A DNA stretch of 64,000 nt, from NCBI RefSeq assembly GCF_009755815.1, contig NZ_WRPK01000001.1, positions 744,001 through 808,000 on the forward strand, given 5' to 3'. The notes under the pieces were generated by a model. That model saw only the letters and a program-made list of their open reading frames with translations. It did not search any database and was not told the DNA's origin. Positions 56,178-64,000 of this stretch are shown here, piece by piece. Positions within the stretch are counted from its first letter, which is position 1, and the number at the start of each line of letters is the position of its first letter. The stretch comes from Flavisphingomonas formosensis (lineage in GTDB: Bacteria; Pseudomonadota; Alphaproteobacteria; Sphingomonadales; Sphingomonadaceae). The position numbers were made by a program, and so were the translations under genes.

Positions 56178-56567
56178 ATGGCACGTGAACCGCAGCGCCT
56201 TCGTCGGCGCGAACGCAAGAACATCACCGCCGGCGTCGCCCATGTGAACGCCAGCTTCAACAACACCATGATCACCATCACGGACGCGCAGGGCAACGCC
56301 ATCGCCTGGTCGTCCGCCGGCATGATGGGTTTCAAGGGCAGCCGCAAGTCGACGCCCTATGCCGCCCAGGTCGCGGCCGAAGACGCCGGCAAGAAGGCCG
56401 CGGAACATGGTGTCCGCACGCTCGAAGTAGAGGTGAAGGGCCCGGGTTCGGGCCGCGAGTCGGCGCTGCGCGCGCTGCAGGCGGTCGGTTTCCACATCAC
56501 CTCCATCCGCGACGTGACGCCCATTCCGCACAACGGCGTGCGGCCGTCCAAGCGCCGCCGCGTCTGA
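56178..56567 (+). CDS. rpsK: Ribosomal protein S11
   Basis: The 129-residue S11 ([21 protein letters not shown], with [19 protein letters not shown]) is a platform protein of the 30S subunit. GTCAGGATTC precedes the ATG. In this cluster the rpsD gene, which follows S11 in enterobacteria, is missing; rpoA comes next after 86 bases. Confidence 0.97.
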   Translation: MAREPQRLRRRERKNITAGVAHVNASFNNTMITITDAQGNAIAWSSAGMMGFKGSRKSTPYAAQVAAEDAGKKAAEHGVRTLEVEVKGPGSGRESALRALQAVGFHITSIRDVTPIPHNGVRPSKRRRV

Positions 56568-56653
56568 ATCTGTTTGCGGAAGGGGTCGCCTTCCGCCTTA
56601 TTGTCCCGGCCTGGGACGGACGCGTCCCGGCCCAAACCCCCAAGGGGAAGTCC

Positions 56654-57712
56654 ATGGCTGTCAACGCGAAAAACTGGCAGGAACTGAAGAAGCCGAATGG
56701 CCTCGAGAAGAAGGCCGGTGGCGATGGACGTCGCCGCGCGACCTTCGTCGCCGAGCCTCTGGAACGCGGCTTCGGTCTCACGCTCGGCAATTCGCTTCGC
56801 CGCGTTCTCCTGTCCTCGCTGCAGGGTGCGGCAGTCACCTCGATCAAGATCGAGAATGTGCTGCACGAATTCTCCAGCCTCGCCGGCGTGCGCGAGGATG
56901 TGACCGATATCGTCCTGAACGTGAAGCAGATCGCGCTGAAGATGCAGGGCGAAGGCCCGAAGCGGCTTCAGCTTTCGGCGACCGGCCCGGCCGAGGTCAC
57001 CGCCGGTCTGATCGCGACCTCCGGTGACATCGAGGTGATGAACCCCGATCTGGTGTTGTGCCACCTCGACGATGGCGCGACGCTGAACATGGAATTCACC
57101 GCCGATGTCGGCAAGGGCTATGTCCCGGCGGCGTCCAACCGTCCGGCGGACGCGCCGATCGGGCTGATCCCGGTCGATGCGCTCTATTCGCCGGTTCGCC
57201 AGGTCGCCTACAAGGTGGAGAACACCCGCGTCGGCCAGGAACTGGATTATGACAAGCTCACCATCACCATCGAGACCGATGGCACGGTGACGCCGGAGGA
57301 CGCGCTCGCTTATTCCGCGCGCATCCTGCAGGATCAGCTCCAGCTCTTCGTGCACTTCGACGATCAGCTAGTCCCGGCCACCGTGCCCGCGGGCCTGCCG
57401 GCGATGTCGGGCGGCGGCGAGCCGGAAGCCGATTCGAACCAGATCAACCGCTATCTGCTCAAGAAGGTGGATGAGCTGGAGCTTTCGGTCCGCTCGGCCA
57501 ACTGCCTCAAGAACGACAACATCATCTATATCGGCGATCTGGTCGGCAAGACCGAGGCCGAGATGCTGCGCACGCCGAATTTCGGCCGCAAGTCGCTCAA
57601 CGAGATCAAGGAAGTGCTTGCCTCGATGGGCCTGCGCCTCGGCATGGAAATCCCGGGCTGGCCGCCTGAGAACATCGAGGAAATGGCCAAGAAGCTCGAG
57701 CAGGAATTCTGA
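56654..57712 (+). CDS. rpoA: RNA polymerase alpha subunit
   Basis: The 352-residue protein has the N-terminal dimerisation domain with [20 protein letters not shown] and a flexible linker. The C-terminal domain (about 255-330, [20 protein letters not shown] and [19 protein letters not shown]) binds UP elements and activators. Length is slightly above the E. coli protein. AAGGGGAAGTCC precedes the ATG. It sits between rpsK and rplQ. Confidence 0.97.
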   Translation: MAVNAKNWQELKKPNGLEKKAGGDGRRRATFVAEPLERGFGLTLGNSLRRVLLSSLQGAAVTSIKIENVLHEFSSLAGVREDVTDIVLNVKQIALKMQGEGPKRLQLSATGPAEVTAGLIATSGDIEVMNPDLVLCHLDDGATLNMEFTADVGKGYVPAASNRPADAPIGLIPVDALYSPVRQVAYKVENTRVGQELDYDKLTITIETDGTVTPEDALAYSARILQDQLQLFVHFDDQLVPATVPAGLPAMSGGGEPEADSNQINRYLLKKVDELELSVRSANCLKNDNIIYIGDLVGKTEAEMLRTPNFGRKSLNEIKEVLASMGLRLGMEIPGWPPENIEEMAKKLEQEF

Positions 57713-57826
57713 GCATTTCCCTTTCTCCCTCAAGGGAGAGGGCGTGGGCTTTGGGCGGTGGCCCCCGTTTGCACCGCCTGGCTTGGGGTACCTTGGACGG
57801 CCCCCTGACGAACGAAGGAAGATAGC

Positions 57827-58249
57827 ATGCGTCATCGCGTCGGCGGTCGGAAGCTTCAGCGCACCGCCTCTCATCGTACCGCCCTGTTCCGCAATCAGGC
57901 GGCCGCGCTCATCAAGCATGAGCAGATCACGACCACGCTCGCCAAGGCGAAGGAGCTTCGCCCCTATGTCGAGAAGCTCGTGACCTTGGCCAAGAAGGGC
58001 GGCCTCGCCAATCGCCGTCTCGCCCACGCCCGACTGCTGGACGATGCGCAGCTGGTGAAGCTGTTCGACGTGCTGGCCGATCGTTACGCGTCGCGCGCCG
58101 GCGGCTACACCCGCATCGTGAAGGCGGGTATCCGCGCTTCGGACGCGGCACCGATGGCGATCATCGAGTTCGTCGATCGCGACGTCTCGGCCAAGGGCCA
58201 GGATTCGGGTCCGGTGCAGGGCGACGAGGATCTCGACGAAGCGGCCTGA
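57827..58249 (+). CDS. rplQ: Ribosomal protein L17
   Basis: The 140-residue L17 ([20 protein letters not shown]) is the last gene of the alpha operon. The ATG follows GAAGGAAGATAGC. A small CTCCC/GGGAG palindrome near 57725-57740 lies in the 114-base gap before it. A strong intrinsic terminator follows 33 bases after its stop. Confidence 0.97.
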   Translation: MRHRVGGRKLQRTASHRTALFRNQAAALIKHEQITTTLAKAKELRPYVEKLVTLAKKGGLANRRLAHARLLDDAQLVKLFDVLADRYASRAGGYTRIVKAGIRASDAAPMAIIEFVDRDVSAKGQDSGPVQGDEDLDEAA

Positions 58250-58282
58250 TCGGCACGTCTTCGCTTCATCGCAAGGCTTGAG

Positions 58283-58318
58283 AAAGGGGCCGCGGCTGTT
58301 ACGCTCGCGGCCCCTTTT
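58283..58318 (+). terminator. Rho-independent terminator of the ribosomal cluster
   Basis: AAAGGGGCCGCG (58283-58294) pairs perfectly over 12 bases with CGCGGCCCCTTT (58306-58317), and TTTTCC ends the run. It lies between the rplQ stop and the peptidase start (58338), so the peptidase needs its own promoter or read-through. Confidence 0.85.
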
Positions 58319-58337
58319 CCATGTCCGGAGGTTGCCG

Positions 58338-60473
58338 TTGCGTACCGCCCTCATCCTCCCGCTGCTTTCCTTCGCCGTCGCGGCTTTCGCCGCTCCCAAC
58401 GAGAAGCCCGTCATGCCGCTGCCCTATCCCGACACCAAGCGCGCCGACGTCGTCGAGACGCATTTCGGCATCACGGTCCATGATCCCTATCGCTGGCTGG
58501 AGAATGACGTGCGTACCGATCCCGCGGTGCGGGATTGGGTGACGGCCGAGAACAAGGTCACCGACGCTTATCTGGCGACCCTGCCGGGCCGGGCCGCGTT
58601 CAAGGCGCGATTGGAGCAGCTCTGGAATTATGAGCGATTCAGTGTGCCCGAAAAGGAGGGTGCAAACTATTTCTACACGCGCAACAGCGGCTTGCAGAAT
58701 CAGGCGGTGCTGTTCGTGCGCTCCGGACTCGACAGCGCGCCACGCCAGCTGATCGATCCCAACACATGGTCGAAGGACGGCGCCACCGCGCTCGCCGAGT
58801 GGGTCGCCTCGCATGACGGCAGCAGGCTTGCCTACGCCGTCCAGGACGGCGGCACCGACTGGCGCACCGTGCGTGTGCTCGACGTTGCAACCGCCCAGCC
58901 GCTCGCCGACGAGCTCAAATGGGTGAAATTCTCCAACATCGCCTGGGCGCATGACGGGACGGGTCTTTATTATTCGCGTTTCGCCGAGCCGGCGTCCGGC
59001 CAGGCCTTCCAGGCGCTGAACGAGAATCAGGAGGTCTATTTCCACCGTATCGGCACGCAGCAATCGGCCGACAGGCTTGTCTACCACACGCCCGACCGGC
59101 CGAAGCTCGGCCATTTCGCGGAGGTGACGGACGATGGCGCCTGGCTGGTGATTACCTCCTCGGCGGGCACCGACGATCGCTATGAGATCACGGTTCAGGA
59201 CCTGCGCAGGTCGGATGCGAAACCGATCACCCTCATCAAGGGACTCGACTATAATTGGCACCTCGCCGGATCGATCGGCGATACCCTCTATTTCATCACT
59301 AACAAGGACGCGCCGCTCCAGAAGATCGTAGCGATCGATGCTGCGCATCCCGCCGCGGCGCCGCGTCCGATCGTGCCGGAGGCGAAGTCGACGATCGACG
59401 GTGCCGCGCTAGTCGGCGATCGGTTGCTCGTCTCCTATCTGGTCGACGCCAAGAGCGAGGTGCGCCGCTTCACGCTGGAGGGCAAGGCGGACGGCGTCGT
59501 GCCGCTTCCCGGCATCGGATCGGTCGGCGGCTTCGGCGGCAAGGCCGGCGATCCGGAGACCTTCTTCGCCTTCTCCAGCTTCAACGTGCCGGGTACCATC
59601 TATCGCTATGACGTGGCGAGCGGCGCGGTGACGTCCTTCGCTGCACCGAAGGTCGCATTCAGCCCCGACGATTATGTCGTCGAGCAGCATTTCTACGCCT
59701 CGAAGGACAGCACGCGCGTGCCGATCTTCGTCGTCCACAAAAAGGGGCTGAACCTCAAGGGCGGCGCGCCGACGCTGCTTTATGCCTATGGCGGCTTCAA
59801 CGTCTCGCTGCCCCCGAGCTTCAATCCCGCCAATCTCGCCTGGATGGAGCAAGGCGGCGTCTTTGCGCTCGCCAACATTCGCGGCGGTGGCGAATATGGC
59901 AAGGCGTGGCACGATGGAGGCCGTCTCGCCAACAAGCAGAATGTTTTCGACGATTTCATCGCGGCCGGCGAATATCTGATCGCTCAGGGCATCAGCGCCA
60001 AGGGCAAGCTCGCCATCCGGGGCGGCTCCAATGGCGGGCTTCTGATAGGCGCGGTGGTCAACCAGCGGCCGGACCTGTTCGCGGCCGCGCTGCCGCAGGT
60101 CGGTGTGATGGACATGCTGCGCTTCGATCGCTTCACTGCCGGCCGCTATTGGGTCGACGATTATGGCTATCCCGATCGCGAAGCCGATTTCCGGACGCTC
60201 TATGCCTATTCGCCCTACCATAATATCCGAGCGGGCCAGGATTACCCGGCGATCCTAGTCTCGACGGCGGACACCGACGACCGTGTCGTGCCGGGACACA
60301 GCTTTAAATATGCCGCCGCGCTGCAGGCGGCCGAAATCGGCGCTAAGCCCCACTTGATCCGTATCGAGACGCGCGCCGGCCACGGCTCCGGCAAGCCGAC
60401 CGACAAGATCATCGAGGAATTCGCCGACATGTGGGCCTTTGCGGCCAAGTGGACGGGGATGAAGACGGAATAG
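58338..60473 (+). CDS. Secreted prolyl oligopeptidase (S9A family)
   Basis: The 711-residue protein has a signal peptide (MRTALILPLLSFAVAAFAAPNE), an N-terminal seven-bladed propeller (about 30-440) and an alpha/beta-hydrolase domain with catalytic S564 in RGGSNGGLLIG, the DTDDRVVPGHSFKYAA acid region and the RAGHGSGKPTDK histidine. It should cleave after proline in peptides in the periplasm or outside. A TTG start at 58338 is chosen because GGAGG stands 7 bases before it and the signal peptide begins there; longer readings cross the terminator. It is alone between the ribosomal cluster and a small secreted gene. Confidence 0.9.
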   Translation: MRTALILPLLSFAVAAFAAPNEKPVMPLPYPDTKRADVVETHFGITVHDPYRWLENDVRTDPAVRDWVTAENKVTDAYLATLPGRAAFKARLEQLWNYERFSVPEKEGANYFYTRNSGLQNQAVLFVRSGLDSAPRQLIDPNTWSKDGATALAEWVASHDGSRLAYAVQDGGTDWRTVRVLDVATAQPLADELKWVKFSNIAWAHDGTGLYYSRFAEPASGQAFQALNENQEVYFHRIGTQQSADRLVYHTPDRPKLGHFAEVTDDGAWLVITSSAGTDDRYEITVQDLRRSDAKPITLIKGLDYNWHLAGSIGDTLYFITNKDAPLQKIVAIDAAHPAAAPRPIVPEAKSTIDGAALVGDRLLVSYLVDAKSEVRRFTLEGKADGVVPLPGIGSVGGFGGKAGDPETFFAFSSFNVPGTIYRYDVASGAVTSFAAPKVAFSPDDYVVEQHFYASKDSTRVPIFVVHKKGLNLKGGAPTLLYAYGGFNVSLPPSFNPANLAWMEQGGVFALANIRGGGEYGKAWHDGGRLANKQNVFDDFIAAGEYLIAQGISAKGKLAIRGGSNGGLLIGAVVNQRPDLFAAALPQVGVMDMLRFDRFTAGRYWVDDYGYPDREADFRTLYAYSPYHNIRAGQDYPAILVSTADTDDRVVPGHSFKYAAALQAAEIGAKPHLIRIETRAGHGSGKPTDKIIEEFADMWAFAAKWTGMKTE

Positions 60474-60505
60474 GTCGTCGCCCGGCCTTCAGCCGGTGCA
60501 CAGAT

Positions 60506-60544
60506 CGATGAACCGGTTCGTCCTTGATGCAGACCGGTTCATCG
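60506..60544. terminator. Hairpin after the prolyl oligopeptidase gene
   Basis: CGATGAACCGGT (60506-60517) pairs perfectly over 12 bases with ACCGGTTCATCG (60533-60544) around a 15-base loop, 33 bases after the peptidase stop. The T-tract is missing. It probably ends or stabilises the peptidase transcript. Confidence 0.45.
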
Positions 60545-60626
60545 TGCCGACAGCCACGCTATCCTAACGATCCAGGGCGACAGGGCGCATTTGCCGCGCT
60601 GCAGCGACTGAGAGGTTCTTTTGGCA

Positions 60627-61163
60627 ATGGCGAAGGCGCGCAGGTTGATCGGGACGGTGGCGATCGCGGCGATGCTCGTCGGGGCGGCGGCTCCTGCGGC
60701 GGCGCGGCCCTGGGGCTATTACCCGCATCGTCATTGGCATCGCGGCGGCGGCGATGGTTTGGGCAATTTCCTGCTCGGCGCGATCGTGGCCGGCGGCGTG
60801 ATCGCTGCCGTCTCTTCGGCCAACAGGAACAAGGTCGCCGGCCAGGCCGAGCGCGGCTATGACGACGTGCCGCCGCCGGGCGGCCCCTATGCGGACGATG
60901 GCCGCGGAGACGCGCCGCGCACCGAAGAGGATGTTGCCGTCGATGCCTGCGCCGATGCGGCCGGCGCACAGGCGGCCACCCGGTACGATCGCGACGCGCG
61001 CGTCGACGACATCACCTATTCCGGCCGCGACGGCCAGGGCTGGCGCGTCGAGGGCAATGTCGGCACCGGTTACAAGGGCCAGATCCGCCATCACTTCGTC
61101 TGCGGCGTACGCTCCGCACGAGTCAATTTCATCCAGTTCGTCGATCAGTCCACCGAGCGCTGA
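60627..61163 (+). CDS. Small secreted protein with glycine-zipper-like segment
   Basis: The protein of about 178 residues is not recognised by function. It has a signal peptide ([28 protein letters not shown]), then a hydrophobic Gly-rich stretch [21 protein letters not shown] that could be a membrane or zipper segment. A Pro/Gly/Asp-rich linker and a C-terminal domain follow, with two cysteines ([14 protein letters not shown] and [18 protein letters not shown]) that may form a disulfide. The start may instead be TTG 60621, which has better spacing to GAGAGG. It stands 101 bases ahead of guaA. Confidence 0.7.
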   Translation: MAKARRLIGTVAIAAMLVGAAAPAAARPWGYYPHRHWHRGGGDGLGNFLLGAIVAGGVIAAVSSANRNKVAGQAERGYDDVPPPGGPYADDGRGDAPRTEEDVAVDACADAAGAQAATRYDRDARVDDITYSGRDGQGWRVEGNVGTGYKGQIRHHFVCGVRSARVNFIQFVDQSTER

Positions 61164-61263
61164 TCGACGAGGGCCGGGTCGCCCGCGCCGTTCCCTGTCT
61201 GGCGGCGGGCGGCCCGGCTTTCATAAGCTGGACAAGCGGCGGGCGGGCTTTTATCGGCTGCCC

Positions 61264-62826
61264 ATGACAGTCCAGCCCAACGAATCTATCCTCATCGTCG
61301 ATTTCGGCAGCCAGGTGACGCAGCTCATCGCGCGCCGCGTGCGCGAGGCCGGCGTTTACAGCGAGATCGCTCCGTTCAATGCCGCCGAGGCAGCATTCGA
61401 TCGGCTGAAGCCCCGGGGCATCATCCTCTCCGGAGGCCCCGCCTCGGTGGCCGAGGCCGGCTCGCCCCGTGCGCCGCAGCATTTCTTCGAGGCGGGCATT
61501 CCCATCCTCGGCATCTGCTATGGCCAGCAGACCATGTGCCAGCAACTCGGCGGCTCGGTCGCTCCGTCCAGCGACGGGCGCGAGTTCGGCCGCGCCTTCG
61601 TCGAGGTCAAGGCGCGCTCCGCCCTGTTCGACGGGCTCTGGAAAGAGGGCGAGCGCCATCAAGTGTGGATGAGCCACGGCGATAAGGTGGATGCGCTGCC
61701 ATCGGGCTTCGCGCCGATCGCGGTGTCGGAGGGAGCGCCCTTCGCCGTCACTTCGGACGAGAAGCGGCGCTTCTACGGCGTGCAGTTCCACCCCGAGGTG
61801 GTCCACACGCCCGACGGCGGCAAGCTGATCGCCAATTTCGCGCGCCATGTCTGCGGCCTGCGCGGCGACTGGACGATGGCCGAGTTCCGCGAAACCAAGA
61901 TCGCCGAGATCCGCGAGCAGGTCGGCTCCTCGCGCGTCATCTGTGGCCTCTCCGGAGGCGTCGATTCCGCGGTTGCCGCCGTGCTGATCCATGAGGCGAT
62001 CGGCGACCAGCTGACCTGCGTGTTCGTCGATCACGGGCTGATGCGCATGGGCGAGGCGGATCAGGTGGTGAGCCTGTTCCGCGAGCATTACGGAATCCCG
62101 CTCGTTCACGTGAATGCCGAGACGCTGTTCCTGAACGGCCTTGCCGGCGTCACCGACCCCGAGGCCAAGCGCAAGTTCATCGGCAAGACCTTCATCGATG
62201 TGTTCGAGGCGGAGGCGCGCAAGATCGGCGGCGCCGATTTCCTGGCCCAGGGCACCCTCTATCCCGACGTGATCGAGAGCGTCAGCTTCACCGGCGGCCC
62301 CTCCGTCACGATCAAGAGCCACCATAATGTCGGCGGTTTGCCCGAGCGGATGAACATGAAGCTCGTGGAGCCGCTGCGCGAGCTGTTCAAGGACGAAGTT
62401 CGCGCTCTCGGCCGCGAACTCGGCCTGCCCGAGATATTCGTCGGACGCCACCCTTTCCCGGGTCCGGGCCTGGCCATCCGCATTCCGGGGGAGGTGACCA
62501 AGGCGCGCTGCGACATATTGCGCAAGGCCGACGCCATCTATCTCGAGGAGATCCGCAACGCGGGCCTTTACGATGCGATCTGGCAGGCCTTCGCCGTACT
62601 CCTGCCGGTCCGTACCGTCGGCGTGATGGGCGACGGGCGCACCTATGATTCCGTCTGCGCGCTACGTGCGGTCACCTCGACGGACGGCATGACTGCCGAC
62701 GTCTATCCCTTCGATGCCGCATTCCTGAGCCGTGTCGCGACGCGGATCGTGAATGAGGTGAAGGGCATCAACCGCGTCACCTACGACTATACGAGCAAAC
62801 CGCCGGGCACGATCGAGTGGGAGTAA
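61264..62826 (+). CDS. guaA: GMP synthase (glutamine-hydrolysing)
   Basis: The 520-residue protein has an N-terminal class I glutaminase with nucleophile C85 ([11 protein letters not shown]) and the [10 protein letters not shown] His-Glu pair. An ATP pyrophosphatase domain carries the P-loop [12 protein letters not shown] at about 228, and a C-terminal dimerisation domain ends [14 protein letters not shown]. It converts XMP to GMP. The ATG at 61264 (MTVQPNESI) is used; a long open frame upstream overlaps the previous gene. Its stop codon lies inside the 5' arm of the first tandem-repeat hairpin. Confidence 0.97.
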   Translation: MTVQPNESILIVDFGSQVTQLIARRVREAGVYSEIAPFNAAEAAFDRLKPRGIILSGGPASVAEAGSPRAPQHFFEAGIPILGICYGQQTMCQQLGGSVAPSSDGREFGRAFVEVKARSALFDGLWKEGERHQVWMSHGDKVDALPSGFAPIAVSEGAPFAVTSDEKRRFYGVQFHPEVVHTPDGGKLIANFARHVCGLRGDWTMAEFRETKIAEIREQVGSSRVICGLSGGVDSAVAAVLIHEAIGDQLTCVFVDHGLMRMGEADQVVSLFREHYGIPLVHVNAETLFLNGLAGVTDPEAKRKFIGKTFIDVFEAEARKIGGADFLAQGTLYPDVIESVSFTGGPSVTIKSHHNVGGLPERMNMKLVEPLRELFKDEVRALGRELGLPEIFVGRHPFPGPGLAIRIPGEVTKARCDILRKADAIYLEEIRNAGLYDAIWQAFAVLLPVRTVGVMGDGRTYDSVCALRAVTSTDGMTADVYPFDAAFLSRVATRIVNEVKGINRVTYDYTSKPPGTIEWE

Positions 62827-62980
62827 ACCGGAAATAGCGGACGCGCGGGGCGCGTTCGCCCGGTTTACTCGGCGCCGCAAGGCGCCGCGGGACCGGAAAT
62901 AGCGGATGCGCGGGGCGCGTTCGCCCGGTTTACTCGGCGCCGCAAGGCGCCGCGGGACCGGAAATAGCAGATGCGCGGGG
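62827..62980. repeat. 65-bp tandem palindromic repeat after guaA
   Basis: Two complete copies start at 62827 and 62892 and a 24-base third begins at 62957, period 65, nearly identical. Each copy holds GCGGA(C/T)GCGC paired with GCGCGTTCGC around GGG, and CGGCGCC paired with GGCGCCG around GCAA. The first copy also forms a long hairpin from GAGTAAACCG (62821-62830, including the guaA stop codon) to CGGTTTACTC (62861-62870). It occupies most of the gap before the epimerase gene, which converges on it. Confidence 0.85.
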
Positions 62981-63003
62981 GTCTTCTCCGCGACGACGGA
63001 AAT

Positions 63004-64000
63004 TCACGCGCCATGATAGTCGCGGTACCAGGAGACGAAGGCCGGCACGCCGACGTCGATCGTGGTGGTGGGCGCGAAGCCGAGATCGCGCTGGATGGCG
63101 CTGATGTCGGCATAGGTTGCCGGCACGTCGCCGGGCTGGATCGGCTGATAGTCGCGCAGCGCCTCGCGTCCGCAGGCGGTCTCGATCAGGCTGATGACCT
63201 TGGTCAACTCCTCGGATCGATGGTTGCCTATATTGTAGAGCCGGTGCGGGGCACGACTGCCGCCCGCCTTTTCTGCGCCGTCGTCGGGCGGCGGATTGTC
63301 GAGGGCGGCGACGACCCCGGTCACGATATCCTCGATATAGGTGAAATCGCGCTGCATCCGCCCGTGGTTGAAAACCGGAATGGGCTGGCCGGCAAGGATC
63401 GCCTTGGTGAAGATCCACATCGCCATGTCGGGCCGTCCCCAAGGCCCGTAGACGGTGAAGAAGCGCAGACCGGTCAGCGGCATGCGGTAGAGATGGGCAT
63501 AGGTCTCGCTCATCAGCTCGTCCGCCTTCTTGGTGGCGGCGTAGAGCGAGAGGGGATGGTCCACCCGGTCCTCGACGCGGAAGGGCAGCGTCTCGTTGCC
63601 GCCATAGACGGAGGAGGAGGAGGCATAGACCATCGGCACGCCTTTGCGCGCACGCGCTACCTCCAGCATGTTGACGTGGCCGACCAGATTGGCCTGCACA
63701 TAGGCGCGCGGATTTTCGAGCGAGTAGCGCACGCCTGCCTGCGCGCCGAGATGGACGATGCCGGTGATGTCGGCATCCGTCAGCGCCGCGTCCAGCGCCA
63801 CATGATTGGAAAAGTCGACCTGCGCGAAGCGGAACAGATCGCCATAGCGCTCGCGTAACCGTGCGAGCCGGTCCTGCTTCAGAGCGACGCTGTAATAGTC
63901 GTTGAGACTGTCGATGCCGATCACGGCATCGCCGCGGGCCATCAACCGCTCGGCGACATGAGACCCGATGAAGCCCGCCGCACCCGTTATCAAAATCGCC
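63004..64000 (-). CDS. NAD-dependent nucleotide-sugar epimerase, UDP-glucuronate 4-epimerase-like (N terminus cut)
   Basis: About 332 residues are visible. The Rossmann motif ITGAAGFIGSHVAERL is at the window edge, with the preceding two or more codons (ILI...) still open, so the start lies outside. Catalytic residues are VYASSSSVYGG and the YxxxK pair in SLYAATKKADEL. The DYYSVALKQDRLARL and FFTVYGPWGRPDMAMW stretches match the short-chain dehydrogenases that epimerise UDP-glucuronate or related sugars for capsule or O-antigen. It converges on the guaA repeat. The exact sugar is not certain. Confidence 0.85.
   Translation of the reverse strand, partial: AILITGAAGFIGSHVAERLMARGDAVIGIDSLNDYYSVALKQDRLARLRERYGDLFRFAQVDFSNHVALDAALTDADITGIVHLGAQAGVRYSLENPRAYVQANLVGHVNMLEVARARKGVPMVYASSSSVYGGNETLPFRVEDRVDHPLSLYAATKKADELMSETYAHLYRMPLTGLRFFTVYGPWGRPDMAMWIFTKAILAGQPIPVFNHGRMQRDFTYIEDIVTGVVAALDNPPPDDGAEKAGGSRAPHRLYNIGNHRSEELTKVISLIETACGREALRDYQPIQPGDVPATYADISAIQRDLGFAPTTTIDVGVPAFVSWYRDYHGA

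Noticed and set aside
62827-62980. Possible CRISPR array after guaA
   Set aside because: The units are contiguous 65-bp tandem copies without unique spacers and no cas genes are near.

Overview
The window is GC-rich chromosomal DNA from an alphaproteobacterium, most likely a sphingomonad (Sphingomonadales). The evidence is a CtrA cell-cycle regulator with a perfect TTAA-N7-TTAA site, the many outer-membrane receptor, porin and autotransporter genes, the FecR/CHASE2-cyclase pair, and the alphaproteobacterial ribosomal gene order. The genus is not decided by what is visible. There are no rRNA or tRNA genes, no CRISPR array, no insertion sequence and no prophage.

Layout. 1-2.7 kb: a minus-strand catabolic operon (MaoC hydratase, Zn alcohol dehydrogenase, IclR regulator, start of a D-aminoacylase-type amidohydrolase). 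2.9-12.7 kb: an envelope and signalling block. It holds a FecR-TPR-beta-barrel outer-membrane protein translationally coupled to a CHASE2 adenylate cyclase, then an autotransporter, then (opposite strand) an anti-sigma factor and ECF sigma factor. 12.8-19.9 kb: an FAD oxidoreductase, an OprB-type porin with an in-frame leader ORF, and a divergent iron-uptake locus (TonB receptor one way, DUF3649-PepSY-DUF3325 the other) sharing a Fur-box-like site. 19.9-25.3 kb: a DUF2332 protein, a 2-hydroxyacid dehydrogenase, and the transglutaminase / alpha-E / circularly permuted ATP-grasp operon. 25.6-36 kb: ctrA with its regulatory region, then housekeeping genes (RluA-type pseudouridine synthase, ArfB, free Met-R-sulfoxide reductase, an RcnB-like protein, a universal stress protein, pdhC, a thioesterase, lpdA, GFA, MAPEG, PAP2 and DODA proteins).

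36-58.2 kb is the contiguous str-S10-spc-alpha cluster: rpsL-rpsG-fusA-tuf, then rpsJ through rplO, secY, adk, rpsM, rpsK, rpoA and rplQ. rpmD is present but short (58 codons). The cluster is interrupted between adk and rpsM by 0.7 kb of hairpin-rich non-coding DNA and an OmpR-type two-component system. The rpsJ-rplC, rplO-secY and histidine kinase-rpsM gaps hold structured leaders that look like attenuators or internal promoters. 58.3-64 kb: a secreted prolyl oligopeptidase with a TTG start, a small secreted protein, guaA with a 65-bp tandem palindromic repeat at its 3' end, and a nucleotide-sugar epimerase running off the window.

The strongest candidate for an under-described system is the FecR-TPR-barrel / CHASE2-cyclase pair. 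Its domain order suggests signalling from the outer membrane through the periplasm to a cytoplasmic cAMP-producing enzyme. All functional statements rest on motif reading; no database search was run.
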